Origin: Deltaproteobacteria bacterium
GTDB lineage: Bacteria; Myxococcota_A; Polyangia; Polyangiales; JADJMO01
Length of the DNA stretch: 64,000 nt
Direction: 5' to 3'
Assembly: GCA_025363655.1 (NCBI GenBank)
Contig: JANYDK010000036.1
Span: forward strand, 42,464-106,463
In this document: piece after piece, positions 54,896-63,848 of the stretch
Layout of the letters: each line of letters opens with the position of its first letter
Position numbering within the stretch: the first letter of the stretch is position 1
Translations under genes and position numbers: made by a program
Notes under the pieces: generated by a model
The model's database searches: none
What the model was told of the DNA's origin: nothing
Seen by the model: the letters and a program-made list of their open reading frames with translations, nothing else

Positions 54896-56683
54896 ATGAC
54901 CGTTCGTCACCACGTCGCGGCGAGCGATCCGCACGCGCACCTCGTCACCGTCACCTCGACGTTTCTTGCGGCGCCAGAGCCAACGCCCGAGCCCGAGCGC
55001 GAGGCCGGCGCGCTCCCCGACCCCCTGGTGGTCTTCATGCCGGTGTGGACGCCGGGCAGCTATCTCGCCCGCGAGTACGCCCGCCACGTCGAGGTGCCTC
55101 GCGCCACTACGCGAGACGGGACGCCGCTCGCCGTCCGGAAAATTCGCAAGAACGCCTGGTCGATCGCCCACGGCGGCGCGTCCGAGGTGAGCTTCGCGTA
55201 CGAGCTCTACTGCAACGATCTCACCGTTCGCACGAACCACCTCGACGCGACCCACCTCTACCTCAACGGGGCGGCGACTTTTTGCACGAGCGAACATGCG
55301 CCAGATGAAGCAGCCGAGGTACGCCTGGAAGTGCCGAGCACGTTCCGCGTCGTCACCCCGCTCGCCGAGCGGGACGGCGCCTTCCACGCTGCATCCTTCG
55401 ACGAGCTCGTCGATTCGCCTATTTCTGCGGGTCTCCAGCACATTCGCGACGTCTTGGTGCTCGGCAAGAGGCACCGCTTCGCCATCTGGGGCGACGCCGC
55501 CAACGTCGGCTGGGACGAGGTGATGCGCGACACCAAGCTGCTCGTCGAGACCGAGGCCAAGCTCTTCGGCGGCGAGCTTCCATATCAAGATTATACGTTG
55601 ATCTGGCTCCTCACCCCGCGCGCCCGCGGAGGGCTCGAGCACTGCTCGTCGGTGACGCTGACGGTGCCGCCGCAGCTCTTCGACGATCGCAAGGGCTACC
55701 TCGATGTCCTCTCGCTGGTGGCGCACGAGATCTTCCACGCCTGGAACGTGAAGCGCATCCGTCCGGCCGGGCTGACGCCGTATCGCTACCAAGAAGAGAA
55801 CTACACGCGCCTCCTCTGGTGGTTCGAGGGCGCGACCAGCTACTACGACTGGCGCATGCTGCGGACGAGCGGGCTCGCGACCGTCGACGAGTACCTCGAG
55901 CACCTCGGCGACGAGATCGCGCGTCTCGAAGACATTCCTGGTCGCGCGCGTCAGTCGGTCAGCGAGGCGTCGTTCGATGCTTGGATCAAGCTCTATCGTA
56001 GCGACGAGAACACGGTCAACAGCACCGTCAGCTACTACCTCAAGGGAGAGATCGTCTGCGCGCTCCTCGACGTCGACATCCGCACCCGGAGCGCCGGCAC
56101 GCGTTCGCTCGACGACGTCCTCCGCGAGCTCTGGGGCAGCTACGGCGCTCTCGGCATCCCAGTCCCCGAGGATGCGATGCCGGAGATCTTCGAGCGCGCG
56201 ACCGGAATCTCGATGCGTGACGTGCTCGATGCGTGGGTCGAAGGCCGAGGCGAGCTCCCGATCGACGCCGTCTTCGGCGCCATCGGCCTCGCGGTGCGAC
56301 GCGAGCGCGCGCCCGAGCGCAAGGCCAAGGTCTCGCTGGGAGTACGCATGCGCAGCACCGAAGGGCGCGCCATCGTCTCTTCGGTGCTCCGTCATCGCGC
56401 CGCACACAAAGCGGGCATCGACGCCGGTGACGAGATCGTCGCCATCGGAGGCAAGCGACTCGAAGGTTCGCGCGTCGAGAGCGCGCTCGCGGGTCGCGCG
56501 CCAGGGAGCGTCGTCGAGATTGCTTACGCGCGCGATGGTCAGCTCCGCACCGCCAGCGTCACGCTCGAAGTGCCCGCCGTCGAGCGCGTGCGCCTCTCCG
56601 TCGCCGAGACCGCGACCAGCGCGCAGAAGTCCCTCCTCGAGGGCTGGCTCTCGGGCATGCCCGGCACTACGAAGGAGCGATGA
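54896..56683 (+). CDS. M61-family glycyl aminopeptidase
   Basis: 595 residues. Zinc motif HEIFHAWNVKRIRP (H277, E278, H281) with E311 in WWFEGATSYY; a C-terminal PDZ-like segment (about 495-560, VSLGVRMRSTEGRAIVSSV, AGIDAGDEIVAIGGKRL). Typical M61 architecture and length. No signal peptide seen. The stop overlaps the thioesterase start (ATGA), so both are translated together; whether they act together is unknown. The Met at 54896 fits the domain start. Confidence 0.92.
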   Translation: MTVRHHVAASDPHAHLVTVTSTFLAAPEPTPEPEREAGALPDPLVVFMPVWTPGSYLAREYARHVEVPRATTRDGTPLAVRKIRKNAWSIAHGGASEVSFAYELYCNDLTVRTNHLDATHLYLNGAATFCTSEHAPDEAAEVRLEVPSTFRVVTPLAERDGAFHAASFDELVDSPISAGLQHIRDVLVLGKRHRFAIWGDAANVGWDEVMRDTKLLVETEAKLFGGELPYQDYTLIWLLTPRARGGLEHCSSVTLTVPPQLFDDRKGYLDVLSLVAHEIFHAWNVKRIRPAGLTPYRYQEENYTRLLWWFEGATSYYDWRMLRTSGLATVDEYLEHLGDEIARLEDIPGRARQSVSEASFDAWIKLYRSDENTVNSTVSYYLKGEIVCALLDVDIRTRSAGTRSLDDVLRELWGSYGALGIPVPEDAMPEIFERATGISMRDVLDAWVEGRGELPIDAVFGAIGLAVRRERAPERKAKVSLGVRMRSTEGRAIVSSVLRHRAAHKAGIDAGDEIVAIGGKRLEGSRVESALAGRAPGSVVEIAYARDGQLRTASVTLEVPAVERVRLSVAETATSAQKSLLEGWLSGMPGTTKER

Positions 56684-57159
56684 GCGTCTCCGAGAAGCTT
56701 GCCGAGAAGCCCGCGTCCGCGTCGGTCTGCGTGATGACCGAGTTCGTGCTCCCGAGCCACACCAACGCCTTCGGCACCATCTTCGGCGGCACGGTGATGA
56801 GCTGGGTCGACTTGTGCGCTGCCATCGCCGCCCAGCGCCACGCCGGTCGATCGGTGGTCACCGCCTTCGTCGACGATCTCAAATTCGAGGGCTCGGTCCG
56901 CACCGGAGAGGTCGTGCGTCTCGAAGGCCGCGTCACCGCCGCGTTCCGAAGTAGCATGGAAGTCGAGGTCGTGGTGCGCGGCGAAGACGCCTCGACAGGA
57001 CGCACGTGGCCTTGCGTGCGCGCGCTCTTGACGTTCGTCGCGCTCGACGCCGAGGGCAAACCGACGCCGGTGCCGCAGCTCACCCTCGTCGACGATGGCG
57101 ATCGCGCGCGCCATCGTGCCGCCGAAGAGCGCCGGGCCCGCCGCCTCGCCGGACGCTGA
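56680..57159 (+). CDS. Acyl-CoA thioesterase (hotdog fold)
   Basis: 159 residues. Hotdog domain with the YciA/BFIT-type active-site stretch HTNAFGTIFGGTVMSWVDLCAA: HTN then FGG and a conserved Asp/Glu region before the long helix. Followed by SVVTAFVDDLKFEGSVRTGEVV, the usual central strand. Charged C-terminal tail (RARHRAAEERRARRLAGR). Probably hydrolyses acyl-CoAs in the cytosol. Start overlaps the M61 stop. Confidence 0.88.
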   Translation: MSVSEKLAEKPASASVCVMTEFVLPSHTNAFGTIFGGTVMSWVDLCAAIAAQRHAGRSVVTAFVDDLKFEGSVRTGEVVRLEGRVTAAFRSSMEVEVVVRGEDASTGRTWPCVRALLTFVALDAEGKPTPVPQLTLVDDGDRARHRAAEERRARRLAGR

Positions 57160-57171
57160 GCCGGGTACAGG

Positions 57172-57194
57172 AAATTCGCGCAAATTCGCGCGAA
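57172..57194. repeat. Tandem AAATTCGCGC with palindrome
   Basis: Two perfect copies of AAATTCGCGC (57172-57191) run into TTCGCGCGAA, a 10-bp palindrome (57185-57194), in the 138-bp gap before the EamA gene. Possibly regulatory; unproven. Confidence 0.5.
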
Positions 57195-57297
57195 AAGTGG
57201 CCATTCGAGGCCCACGTGCTACCTCCCAGATTGCCGAATCGGGAGGGCGCCCCTACGTCCGTCGGGTCGTCATTTTCGGCGCTTCACGAGCTTCAAC

Positions 57298-58281
57298 ATG
57301 CCACCGTCCGCCACGATTCGTTCTGCTTCTGCGCCCGTTGCCGTCGTCGACGTCGCCACCGCGCCGGTCGAGCGAAGCGAAGAATCGGCGCCACCACCAC
57401 CTTCGGTGCGCACGCGCAGCAACCCGCTCGCCGCGCTCGGGTGGATGGTCCTCGCCTGCGCGCTCTTCGCGGTCATGAACCTCGGCGCCAAGCGCGCCCT
57501 CCGCGAGCTGCCCTGGCACGAGGTCGCCGCCGGCCGTTCGATCTTCGGCGCGCTCACCATCTGGCTCATCGCCCGCGCACGCGGCCGCCCCCTCGTCGTG
57601 CACGATCGCAAGACCCAGTGGGTCCGCACCATCGCCGGCATCGGCGGCATGTGTTGCGGCTTCTTCGCGCTCTCGCGTCTCTCGATGGGCGATGCCGTCA
57701 CGCTCTCCGCGCTCTCGCCGCTCCTCGTCGCCATCGCGTCCCGGCGTGTCCTCCGCGAACGCTCGGGCGGCGGCCTCGGCGCGTCCGTGGCCCTCGGCTT
57801 CGTCGGCGTCATCATCCTCGTCGGCGTCCACTTGCAGTCCGATCGAGGCGCCCTCGTCGGCGTCATCTTCGGCCTCGTCGCAGCCGTATTTTCTGCGGTC
57901 GCGATGCTCTACCTCCGCCGCCTCGGTCCCCGCGAAAGCTCCGAAGGCGTCAGCCTCCACTTCCTCGGCGTCGCCGCCGTCGCGCTCCTCGTCATCGGCG
58001 CCGGTCGCCAGGTCGTCCCTTCGACCGACGCCCTTCTTTCGCTCGCCGTAGCCGGCCTCACCGGTGGCGTCGCCCAACTCTTGATGACGAAGGCGTACGG
58101 TCTCGACAAGGCCGCCCGCGTCGGAGGCATCGGCTACAGCGGCATCGTCATGTCGCAAATTCTCGGCACGCTGGTGCTGCACGAGGTCCCGACGGTGCGC
58201 CAAGTGTGCGGCGCGATGCTCGTCATTCTCAGCGGCGTGGTCCTCGTCTCGACGGGACTTCGCGAGAAGAAGACCGCCTAG
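57298..58281 (+). CDS. EamA/DMT-family transporter
   Basis: 327 residues, about ten helices in two EamA repeats. Starts in a Pro/Ser-rich N-terminus, then ALGWMVLACALFAVMNLGAK, typical of EamA half 1, with GFFALSRLSMGDAVTLSALSP; half 2 begins near residue 180 with GVIFGLVAAVFSAVAMLYL and ends TVRQVCGAMLVILSGVVLV. Exports metabolites or amino acids in general; substrate unknown. Convergent with the PH-like membrane gene, three bp apart. Confidence 0.9.
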   Translation: MPPSATIRSASAPVAVVDVATAPVERSEESAPPPPSVRTRSNPLAALGWMVLACALFAVMNLGAKRALRELPWHEVAAGRSIFGALTIWLIARARGRPLVVHDRKTQWVRTIAGIGGMCCGFFALSRLSMGDAVTLSALSPLLVAIASRRVLRERSGGGLGASVALGFVGVIILVGVHLQSDRGALVGVIFGLVAAVFSAVAMLYLRRLGPRESSEGVSLHFLGVAAVALLVIGAGRQVVPSTDALLSLAVAGLTGGVAQLLMTKAYGLDKAARVGGIGYSGIVMSQILGTLVLHEVPTVRQVCGAMLVILSGVVLVSTGLREKKTA

Positions 58282-58284
58282 CCG

Positions 58285-59424
58285 TCACGCCGCTTCCTTC
58301 ACCGGCACGACCAAGATCGCCCGCACCGTGTCCCCATCGGCGACGGCCCGCAAAACAGGCAGTAAATCGCCCTTGGCGCCGTTCAACTTCTCGCCGAATG
58401 CGCCCGCCAACGCATGCGCGTGCGCGTTGTGCCCACCGAGCACGAGGAAGAGGTCTTTCAACCCGTGATCCTTCGGCGCGTCGATGACGTCGACGATGCG
58501 GTCGCGATCGAGATGGAGCTCCTGCGAGCCGCGTTGGATGAGCACGCGCCGATCGGTGACCACGTAGCGCGTGGCGTGGTTGAGGCGGCCGGGGAGCCAA
58601 ATGGCGTGGTAGCCAGCGATGATCGAGGTCACGAGCACTGCGGCGACGCTGATCGCGAGGCCGAGGACGAGGGCTCCGAAGGCCCACGATACGGGGCGGA
58701 GGCCGGCGCGGACGACGACTTGAAGCGCGTGCACGCCGCCGACGATCGCGCGAGCACCGCAGAGGCCGGCGACGAGGGCGATGAGGAGCGTGAGATATCG
58801 CTGCACGTCCCAGTCGTCGGTCTGCGGTTTGTCGGTCCAGAGCACACGCTCGCTCGGATCGAGGCGTTGGCCGACCGGTCTCGCGCCGTCGCCGAGGGCG
58901 TCGGTGACGCCGACACCACGAATTTCGGCCCAAACGGCGTCGGGAGCTTCGAGATCGGGGAGCGTGATCGAGAGCGTGCGGCGGAGGGCCCCGACCGGTA
59001 CGGCGCGCACCAGCTCGAGATCGCCGACGCCCGAGACGCTGCGATGCCAGTGGATGCGCGCGTAGCTGACGGCGCGACGATCGATCGAACGTCGGAGTCG
59101 ACCGCGGCGCCAGATGACGTGCTTGCTGGTGAGGAGCACGCGAATCTCACGTCGCCACCAGCTCGGTCCGTAGTAGGTGGCGATCGCGAGGAGCGAGAGC
59201 CACGCGGCGAGCACGAGCATGCCGCCGATGGCGACGTGGAGCGTGCGTCCGGTGACCACCGCGAAGCAGGTCGTCACCGCGGCGAGCGCGCCGAGCATCG
59301 AGCTTCCGACGCGACCGAGGATGGGAGGCGGGACGGCTCGTGGGACCCAAATCTTCTTGATGGGCTCGCCGAAGAGGCTGTCTCGCCGCCTTGTCCCCGA
59401 GTTGGGCGGTTCGGAGGCACGCAT
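58285..59424 (-). CDS. Membrane protein with two bacterial PH-like domains
   Basis: 379 residues with about four helices in two pairs (about residues 42-85 and 215-275). After each pair a PH-like stretch: VLLTSKHVIWRRGRLRRSIDR and YVVTDRRVLIQRGSQELHLDRD. The RYVVTDRRVLI phrase is the bPH_2 signature. Function of such proteins is mostly unknown; lipid or membrane-stress sensing is often suggested. Not in an operon. Confidence 0.8.
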   Translation of the reverse strand: MRASEPPNSGTRRRDSLFGEPIKKIWVPRAVPPPILGRVGSSMLGALAAVTTCFAVVTGRTLHVAIGGMLVLAAWLSLLAIATYYGPSWWRREIRVLLTSKHVIWRRGRLRRSIDRRAVSYARIHWHRSVSGVGDLELVRAVPVGALRRTLSITLPDLEAPDAVWAEIRGVGVTDALGDGARPVGQRLDPSERVLWTDKPQTDDWDVQRYLTLLIALVAGLCGARAIVGGVHALQVVVRAGLRPVSWAFGALVLGLAISVAAVLVTSIIAGYHAIWLPGRLNHATRYVVTDRRVLIQRGSQELHLDRDRIVDVIDAPKDHGLKDLFLVLGGHNAHAHALAGAFGEKLNGAKGDLLPVLRAVADGDTVRAILVVPVKEAA

Positions 59425-59512
59425 GTCGATCGGGAAAGTTTTGACCTCGACCGAATGACTGTCCAGGAGCCCGGACTTTTCCAGCGAAGTCTTCGGCTCC
59501 GATCCGCCCGCG

Positions 59513-60454
59513 CTACTTCTTTCCTAGCTTGACCATCACTTGCTGCAAATCGGCCCACACGAGGCGTTTGTCGGCGGGCGTACGGAGCAGATAGGCCGGA
59601 TGGAAGGTCGGCATGACCGGGATCTCGCCGCGATAGAGGCGCCACGTGCCGCGCAGCTTGGTGATTCCACTGACCTTGAGGAGACCTTCGATGGCGGTCG
59701 CGCCGAGGGCGACGATCACGCGCGGCTGCACGAGATCGATCTGCTTTTGTAGATACGCTTCACACGACGCCATCTCTGTCGCCTCGGGCTTGCGGTTGCC
59801 CGGCGGCCGACACTTGAGGACGTTGGCGATGTAGACGTCGTCGCGCGCGTAGCCCATCGCGCCGATCATCTTGTCGAGCAGCTCACCGGCCTTGCCGACG
59901 AAGGGGAGCCCTTGCGCGTCTTCTTCCGCGCCGGGCCCTTCGCCGACGAACATCAATTCGGCGGCTGGATTTCCGCGTGAAAACACCGTCTGCGTGCGCG
60001 TCGCGTGAAGCGGGCAACGCACGCAGGCGGCGACCTCGCTGGCGAGCGTCTCCAGGCGTAGACCTCGCTGCACGAGATCGAGCTCTTGTCCTTCGCGTGC
60101 GACGAGCATGCGCGGCGGCGGCTCGGGCGGAGCAGCGCGCGGCGTCGGCTTCGGCGTGAACGGCTGCCCGCTCATCGGCGCCGGAGCTTGCGGCTGCGCG
60201 TGCGTCGGCTGCGTCGGCTGCGCTTCCACCTGCGGCTCTGGCCGCGCGGGTGGTTCATGCTGCGCGGGAGCTCGCACCAAGCGGCCGTCCCCCGAGGGCG
60301 GCGGCGGCTCGAGCGGCGGCGTCGCCCTCGCGGCTGCACCTCGCGGCGTCATCGGTAGCTCTTCGGCGCCCGAGTCGCGCAGCTGCAGCACGAGCGCGCG
60401 CGTCGAGGCGGTGAGCGAGAGCAACTCCTCGCGCGCGTCGTCGAGCTCGCTCAC
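59513..60454 (-). CDS. Family-4 uracil-DNA glycosylase (4Fe-4S)
   Basis: 313 residues. The C-terminal 190 residues are a UDG family 4 domain: [15 protein letters not shown] (first two cluster Cys), GEGPGAEED (motif A), [24 protein letters not shown] and ASCEAYL (the other two cluster Cys), and HPAYLLR (motif B). Removes uracil from DNA. A Pro/Gln/Ala-rich N-terminal extension of about 115 residues ([15 protein letters not shown]) is unusual for the family. SurA-like gene lies 24 bp upstream in transcription. Confidence 0.93.
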   Translation of the reverse strand: MSELDDAREELLSLTASTRALVLQLRDSGAEELPMTPRGAAARATPPLEPPPPSGDGRLVRAPAQHEPPARPEPQVEAQPTQPTHAQPQAPAPMSGQPFTPKPTPRAAPPEPPPRMLVAREGQELDLVQRGLRLETLASEVAACVRCPLHATRTQTVFSRGNPAAELMFVGEGPGAEEDAQGLPFVGKAGELLDKMIGAMGYARDDVYIANVLKCRPPGNRKPEATEMASCEAYLQKQIDLVQPRVIVALGATAIEGLLKVSGITKLRGTWRLYRGEIPVMPTFHPAYLLRTPADKRLVWADLQQVMVKLGKK

Positions 60455-60478
60455 GTCGTCGTCTCCGTCACAGCCAAA

Positions 60479-61459
60479 TTACAAGCGAATGTCGATGTAG
60501 ACGCCCTGCTTGAGCTCGTCGAACCAGAGGTTGAGCTGCTTCTGGAACTCGGCCTCGCGCACCTTGCTCGCGACGACGTCGTGAACCTCGGAGAGCGGCG
60601 GGATCTGCGACTGCGGGCGGAAGGTGACCTTCACGATCATCAGCTTGGTGCCGTAGATGAGCGGCTCGGAGACCTGGCCGACGTCGAGGCGGAGGATGGC
60701 CTCGTCGATGCCTTTGCCGAAGCCCCCGCTGGCGCGCATGCCGAGATCGCCGCCTTTGTCGCGGGAGAGGTCGATGCTGTATTTGTGCGCAGCGTCGGCG
60801 AAATCGGCGCCGGCGCGGAGCGATTTGACGAGCGCGTCGGCGAAATCGCGACGGGCTTCGCCTTCGGTTCCACTCGGCAATTCGAGGGTGATGATCGAGG
60901 CGCGATACTGCTGTTGCGCGCGCTCCTGCATCTGGATCTTGCGGTAGTACTCGGTGATGTCGTCTTCCGTGACGCGCGTGCGGGCGCGGACGCGGGTCTC
61001 GATCATCTTGTTGAAGAGGAGCTCGCGGCGGACCTCTTCGCGGAAGTCGATCTCCGAGAGGCCCATGTTGTTGGCCTCTTGGATGACCTCGTTGAACTGC
61101 ATCTTGAGGTCGGCAGCCTTGAGCTTGATGTGGTCTTCCACCTCTTTGCCCGAGACCGTGACGCCGAGCTTGTCGGCGGCCATCGTCACCAGGCGCTCCT
61201 TCACCATGTTGGAGAGGAGCTCCTTGTACATCACGCCTTCTTGCACCTTGATCTCGCTCTCGGGCCACTTCTGCTCGGCGGCGCGGGCGCGGATGCGGAG
61301 GCGAGACGGACGGGCGCGATGCTCGATCTCGCTCTGGAGGATCGGCTGCTCGCCGACGACGGCGACGATGCGCTCGACGACGGTGGAGGCAGGCGCGGCG
61401 ATGGCAGCGAAGGCGACCGCCGAGGCGATCGCGAGAGGTGCGAGGATCCGACGAAACAT
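60479..61459 (-). CDS. SurA-like periplasmic chaperone/peptidyl-prolyl isomerase
   Basis: 326 residues. A signal peptide (IASAVAFAAIAAPAS), an N-terminal SurA-N region (VVERIVAVVGEQPILQSEIEHRA, ERLVTMAADKLGVTVS), and a parvulin domain (YRASIITLELPSGTEGEA, ADFADAAHKYSIDLSRDKGGDLG, FGKGIDEAILRLDVGQVSEPL). Helps fold outer-membrane proteins (family knowledge). Transcribed before the UDG gene, with 24 bp between; no functional link is evident. Confidence 0.9.
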   Translation of the reverse strand: MFRRILAPLAIASAVAFAAIAAPASTVVERIVAVVGEQPILQSEIEHRARPSRLRIRARAAEQKWPESEIKVQEGVMYKELLSNMVKERLVTMAADKLGVTVSGKEVEDHIKLKAADLKMQFNEVIQEANNMGLSEIDFREEVRRELLFNKMIETRVRARTRVTEDDITEYYRKIQMQERAQQQYRASIITLELPSGTEGEARRDFADALVKSLRAGADFADAAHKYSIDLSRDKGGDLGMRASGGFGKGIDEAILRLDVGQVSEPLIYGTKLMIVKVTFRPQSQIPPLSEVHDVVASKVREAEFQKQLNLWFDELKQGVYIDIRL

Positions 61460-61545
61460 GACTCAATCGGCGTAGCACGGCGGGCCGGGGGCTGCCGAGC
61501 CCCTGTGCCCGTTGCGCCGGCGCGGCGCTGCGCTACGAGGCTTTC

Positions 61546-62670
61546 ATGAGCCAGCCCGTCCTCCTCAACCCTGGGCCCGTCAACGTCTCGGCGGCGGTCA
61601 AACGCGCCATCGCCGGCCTCGACGTCTGTCATCGCGAGCCCGAGTTCTTCGAGCTGCAAGATCGCGTGCGCTCCGGCATCGTCGAGGTGCTCGGGCTCGA
61701 CGCCAATCGATGGGCTTCGGTGCTCCTCAGTGGCAGCGGCACCTTGGCAGTCGAGGCGATGATCAGCTCGTTCGTGCCCAACTCGCCCGAGAAGCGCGAG
61801 GGCATCATCGTCGTCTCCAACGGCGTCTATGGCGATCGCATCGCGAAGATCGCGCGGGCGCACGACATCCACGTCGTCGAGGTGGTGAGCGACCCGTCCG
61901 AGGCCCCCGATCTCGCGCGCGTCGAAGAAGCGATCGTGGCGGCGAGGAACGCTGGCGTCGTCCTCAGCGCGATCGCGGCCGTCCACCACGAGACCACCAC
62001 CGGGCTCATCAACCCCATCGCGGCGATCGGCGACATCGCTCAGAAGTACCACCTGGCGTATCTGCTCGACTCGGTGAGCGGGCTCGCGGGCGAGTCGATC
62101 GATCTCGAAGCGGCCGGCGTCACCGCGGCGGCGTGCACCGCCAACAAGTGCTTCGAAGGGCTCCCCGGCATCTGCTTCGTCGTCACGCGTCGCCAAGCGC
62201 TCGAAGCGCGCGCCAAAGATGCGCCGCGCTCGCTCTATCTCCACCTGCCGACGTACCTGCAGAAGCAAGACGCCAAGGACACGCCCTTCACGCCGGCGGT
62301 GCAGGTCTTGATGGCGCTCGACGTCGCCATCGACGAGCTGCGCAAAGAGACGGTGCCCGCGCGCATCGAACGCTATCGCGGCTATTCCAAGATCGTACGT
62401 GAAGGGATGGCGCGTCTCGAGCTTCGTCTCTGGCTCCCCGAGGCGCTTCGCTCGAACACCATCACGACCATCGCGATGCCCGCCGGGATGACCTACGAAG
62501 TGCTCCACGACGCGATGCGCGCGGCCGGCTTCGTCATCTACGCGGGGCAGGGCGACTTGCGCACGCGCGCGTTTCGCATCGCCAACATGGGACAGCTCGA
62601 TCCGCTCGAGCTCGAGCGCGCCGTCGACGTGCTCGCCCGGACGATTCGCGCTTTCAACAGCTCGAAATAG
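61546..62670 (+). CDS. PhnW-like class V aminotransferase (PLP)
   Basis: 374 residues. It opens LLNPGPVNVSAAVKRAIAGL and has CHREPEFFELQD, the pattern of 2-aminoethylphosphonate-pyruvate transaminases; the PLP Lys is expected in CTANKCFEGLPG. IAAVHHETTTGLINPI and LLDSVSGLAGE match the family. No phosphonate genes (PhnX, phosphonopyruvate steps) are in the window, so the substrate could be a related amino acid such as alanine-glyoxylate. Divergent from the SurA-like gene. Confidence 0.85.
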   Translation: MSQPVLLNPGPVNVSAAVKRAIAGLDVCHREPEFFELQDRVRSGIVEVLGLDANRWASVLLSGSGTLAVEAMISSFVPNSPEKREGIIVVSNGVYGDRIAKIARAHDIHVVEVVSDPSEAPDLARVEEAIVAARNAGVVLSAIAAVHHETTTGLINPIAAIGDIAQKYHLAYLLDSVSGLAGESIDLEAAGVTAAACTANKCFEGLPGICFVVTRRQALEARAKDAPRSLYLHLPTYLQKQDAKDTPFTPAVQVLMALDVAIDELRKETVPARIERYRGYSKIVREGMARLELRLWLPEALRSNTITTIAMPAGMTYEVLHDAMRAAGFVIYAGQGDLRTRAFRIANMGQLDPLELERAVDVLARTIRAFNSSK

Positions 62671-62712
62671 CACGAAATAGCTCGAAACAGCCACCCGTGG
62701 CACGATGAACGC

Positions 62713-63174
62713 GTGACGGTTCGTTCTTCACGACGTCTCTCTCGTGTGGCCGCGGCGGTCGCGCTCGCGCTCGCGCCTCTCGCCTCGATCTCCAGCGTCG
62801 CCAGCGAGGCCGCGGCGTTCGTGCCTCCGCGTTTCCGCGCCGCTCGTGCGCGCGCGCGCATCCTCGGCAACTGGCGCGTCATCACGATGCGCGAAAAATT
62901 CGGCGGCTCGATCGTCCCGCCGGAAGCCATCTTCGTCCACTTCGAGCCCACGCTCGTCCACCGCGCGTTCGGCAAAGGTCCAGAAGACGTCGGCTCGGCC
63001 TACGAGGTGCTCGAAGAAGACGACGTCTCGGCGACGCTGCTCGTCCACCTGAGTCCGACGAAGTCCTACCGCGTCGAGGTGCTCGTCGAATCGAACGACG
63101 CCATCTCCCTCTTCGTCTCCGATCTTCCGAGCGAAGGCGACGAGGTCGTGTTTCGTTTCGAGCGCGTGCGCTAG
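62713..63174 (+). CDS. Small secreted protein, unknown
   Basis: 153 residues from a GTG start. A signal peptide (VAAAVALALAPLASISSVASEAAA) and a beta-rich mature domain (ILGNWRVITMREKFGGSIVPPEAIFV ... LLVHLSPTKSYRVEVLVES). ILGNW..I at its start recalls lipocalin-like openings, a weak hint only. It overlaps the end of the convergent TetR gene by 4 bp. Confidence 0.7.
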   Translation: MTVRSSRRLSRVAAAVALALAPLASISSVASEAAAFVPPRFRAARARARILGNWRVITMREKFGGSIVPPEAIFVHFEPTLVHRAFGKGPEDVGSAYEVLEEDDVSATLLVHLSPTKSYRVEVLVESNDAISLFVSDLPSEGDEVVFRFERVR

Positions 63175-63788
63175 AGGCGTTTGGTCCTGGGTTGCCGAGG
63201 TTTGATCGGTTTTTCGAGGAGGACGCCGCGGGCGAGGACCAAGTAGATGTCGCGCACGACGGCTTCGCGATCGACCGGCACCGGCGCGCGCACGAGCTGC
63301 AAGAGGACCTCTTTGACGCCGCCGAGGATGAAGTGCGCCACCACCCGCCGCTCGCCGGGCTGGACGATGCCGAGCTCCTGACCCTCGCCGAGCGTTCGCT
63401 CGAGGAGCGCCTCGATGTCCGAGTTGAGGGCGAGCAGCCGCCGGTCGAACTCGATGTCGAGGCCGACCGCGTCGCTGAGGAGAATCTTCGCCATCCCCGG
63501 ATCCTCGAGGAAGACGTCGAGCACGCGCGAGATGTTGGTCTTGATCTGTGGCTCGATCGGCTGCCCGACGTCGATGCGCTGCACCGCCATCGCGATGGTG
63601 TGGAAGAAGCGATTGACCAGCTCTTCGAAGATTGACCGTTTGTCGTGAAAATATAGGTAAAACGTGCCCCGAGCGACCCCGGCGGCGGCGACGATGTCGT
63701 CGATCTTCGCCTGGTGGTAGCCCTTCTTGGCGAAGACGTCGCGTGCCCGTTGGAGGATCTGCGCGCGTCTCCGTTCCTTGTTGGTCAT
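63171..63788 (-). CDS. TetR-family regulator
   Basis: 205 residues. Canonical TetR start (TNKERRRAQILQRARDVFAKKGYHQAKIDDIVAAAG is split as RRAQILQRARDVFAKKGY and the recognition helix VARGTFYLYFHDKRSIF). The ATG at 63788 was chosen over a long Arg/Gly-rich upstream frame that is antisense to the Pro/Ala lipoprotein. It is divergent from that lipoprotein (60 bp gap) and may regulate it. Confidence 0.88.
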   Translation of the reverse strand: MTNKERRRAQILQRARDVFAKKGYHQAKIDDIVAAAGVARGTFYLYFHDKRSIFEELVNRFFHTIAMAVQRIDVGQPIEPQIKTNISRVLDVFLEDPGMAKILLSDAVGLDIEFDRRLLALNSDIEALLERTLGEGQELGIVQPGERRVVAHFILGGVKEVLLQLVRAPVPVDREAVVRDIYLVLARGVLLEKPIKPRQPRTKRL

Positions 63789-63848
63789 CGGCCCTACCAG
63801 GTCTGATACCGCAAGTGCGCCGGCGATTACATCGAGTAGACCTTTCGT

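Noticed and set aside
63799..63843. AGGTCT/AGACCT inverted repeat
   Set aside because: The halves are 33 bp apart and only 6 bp long, which could be chance.
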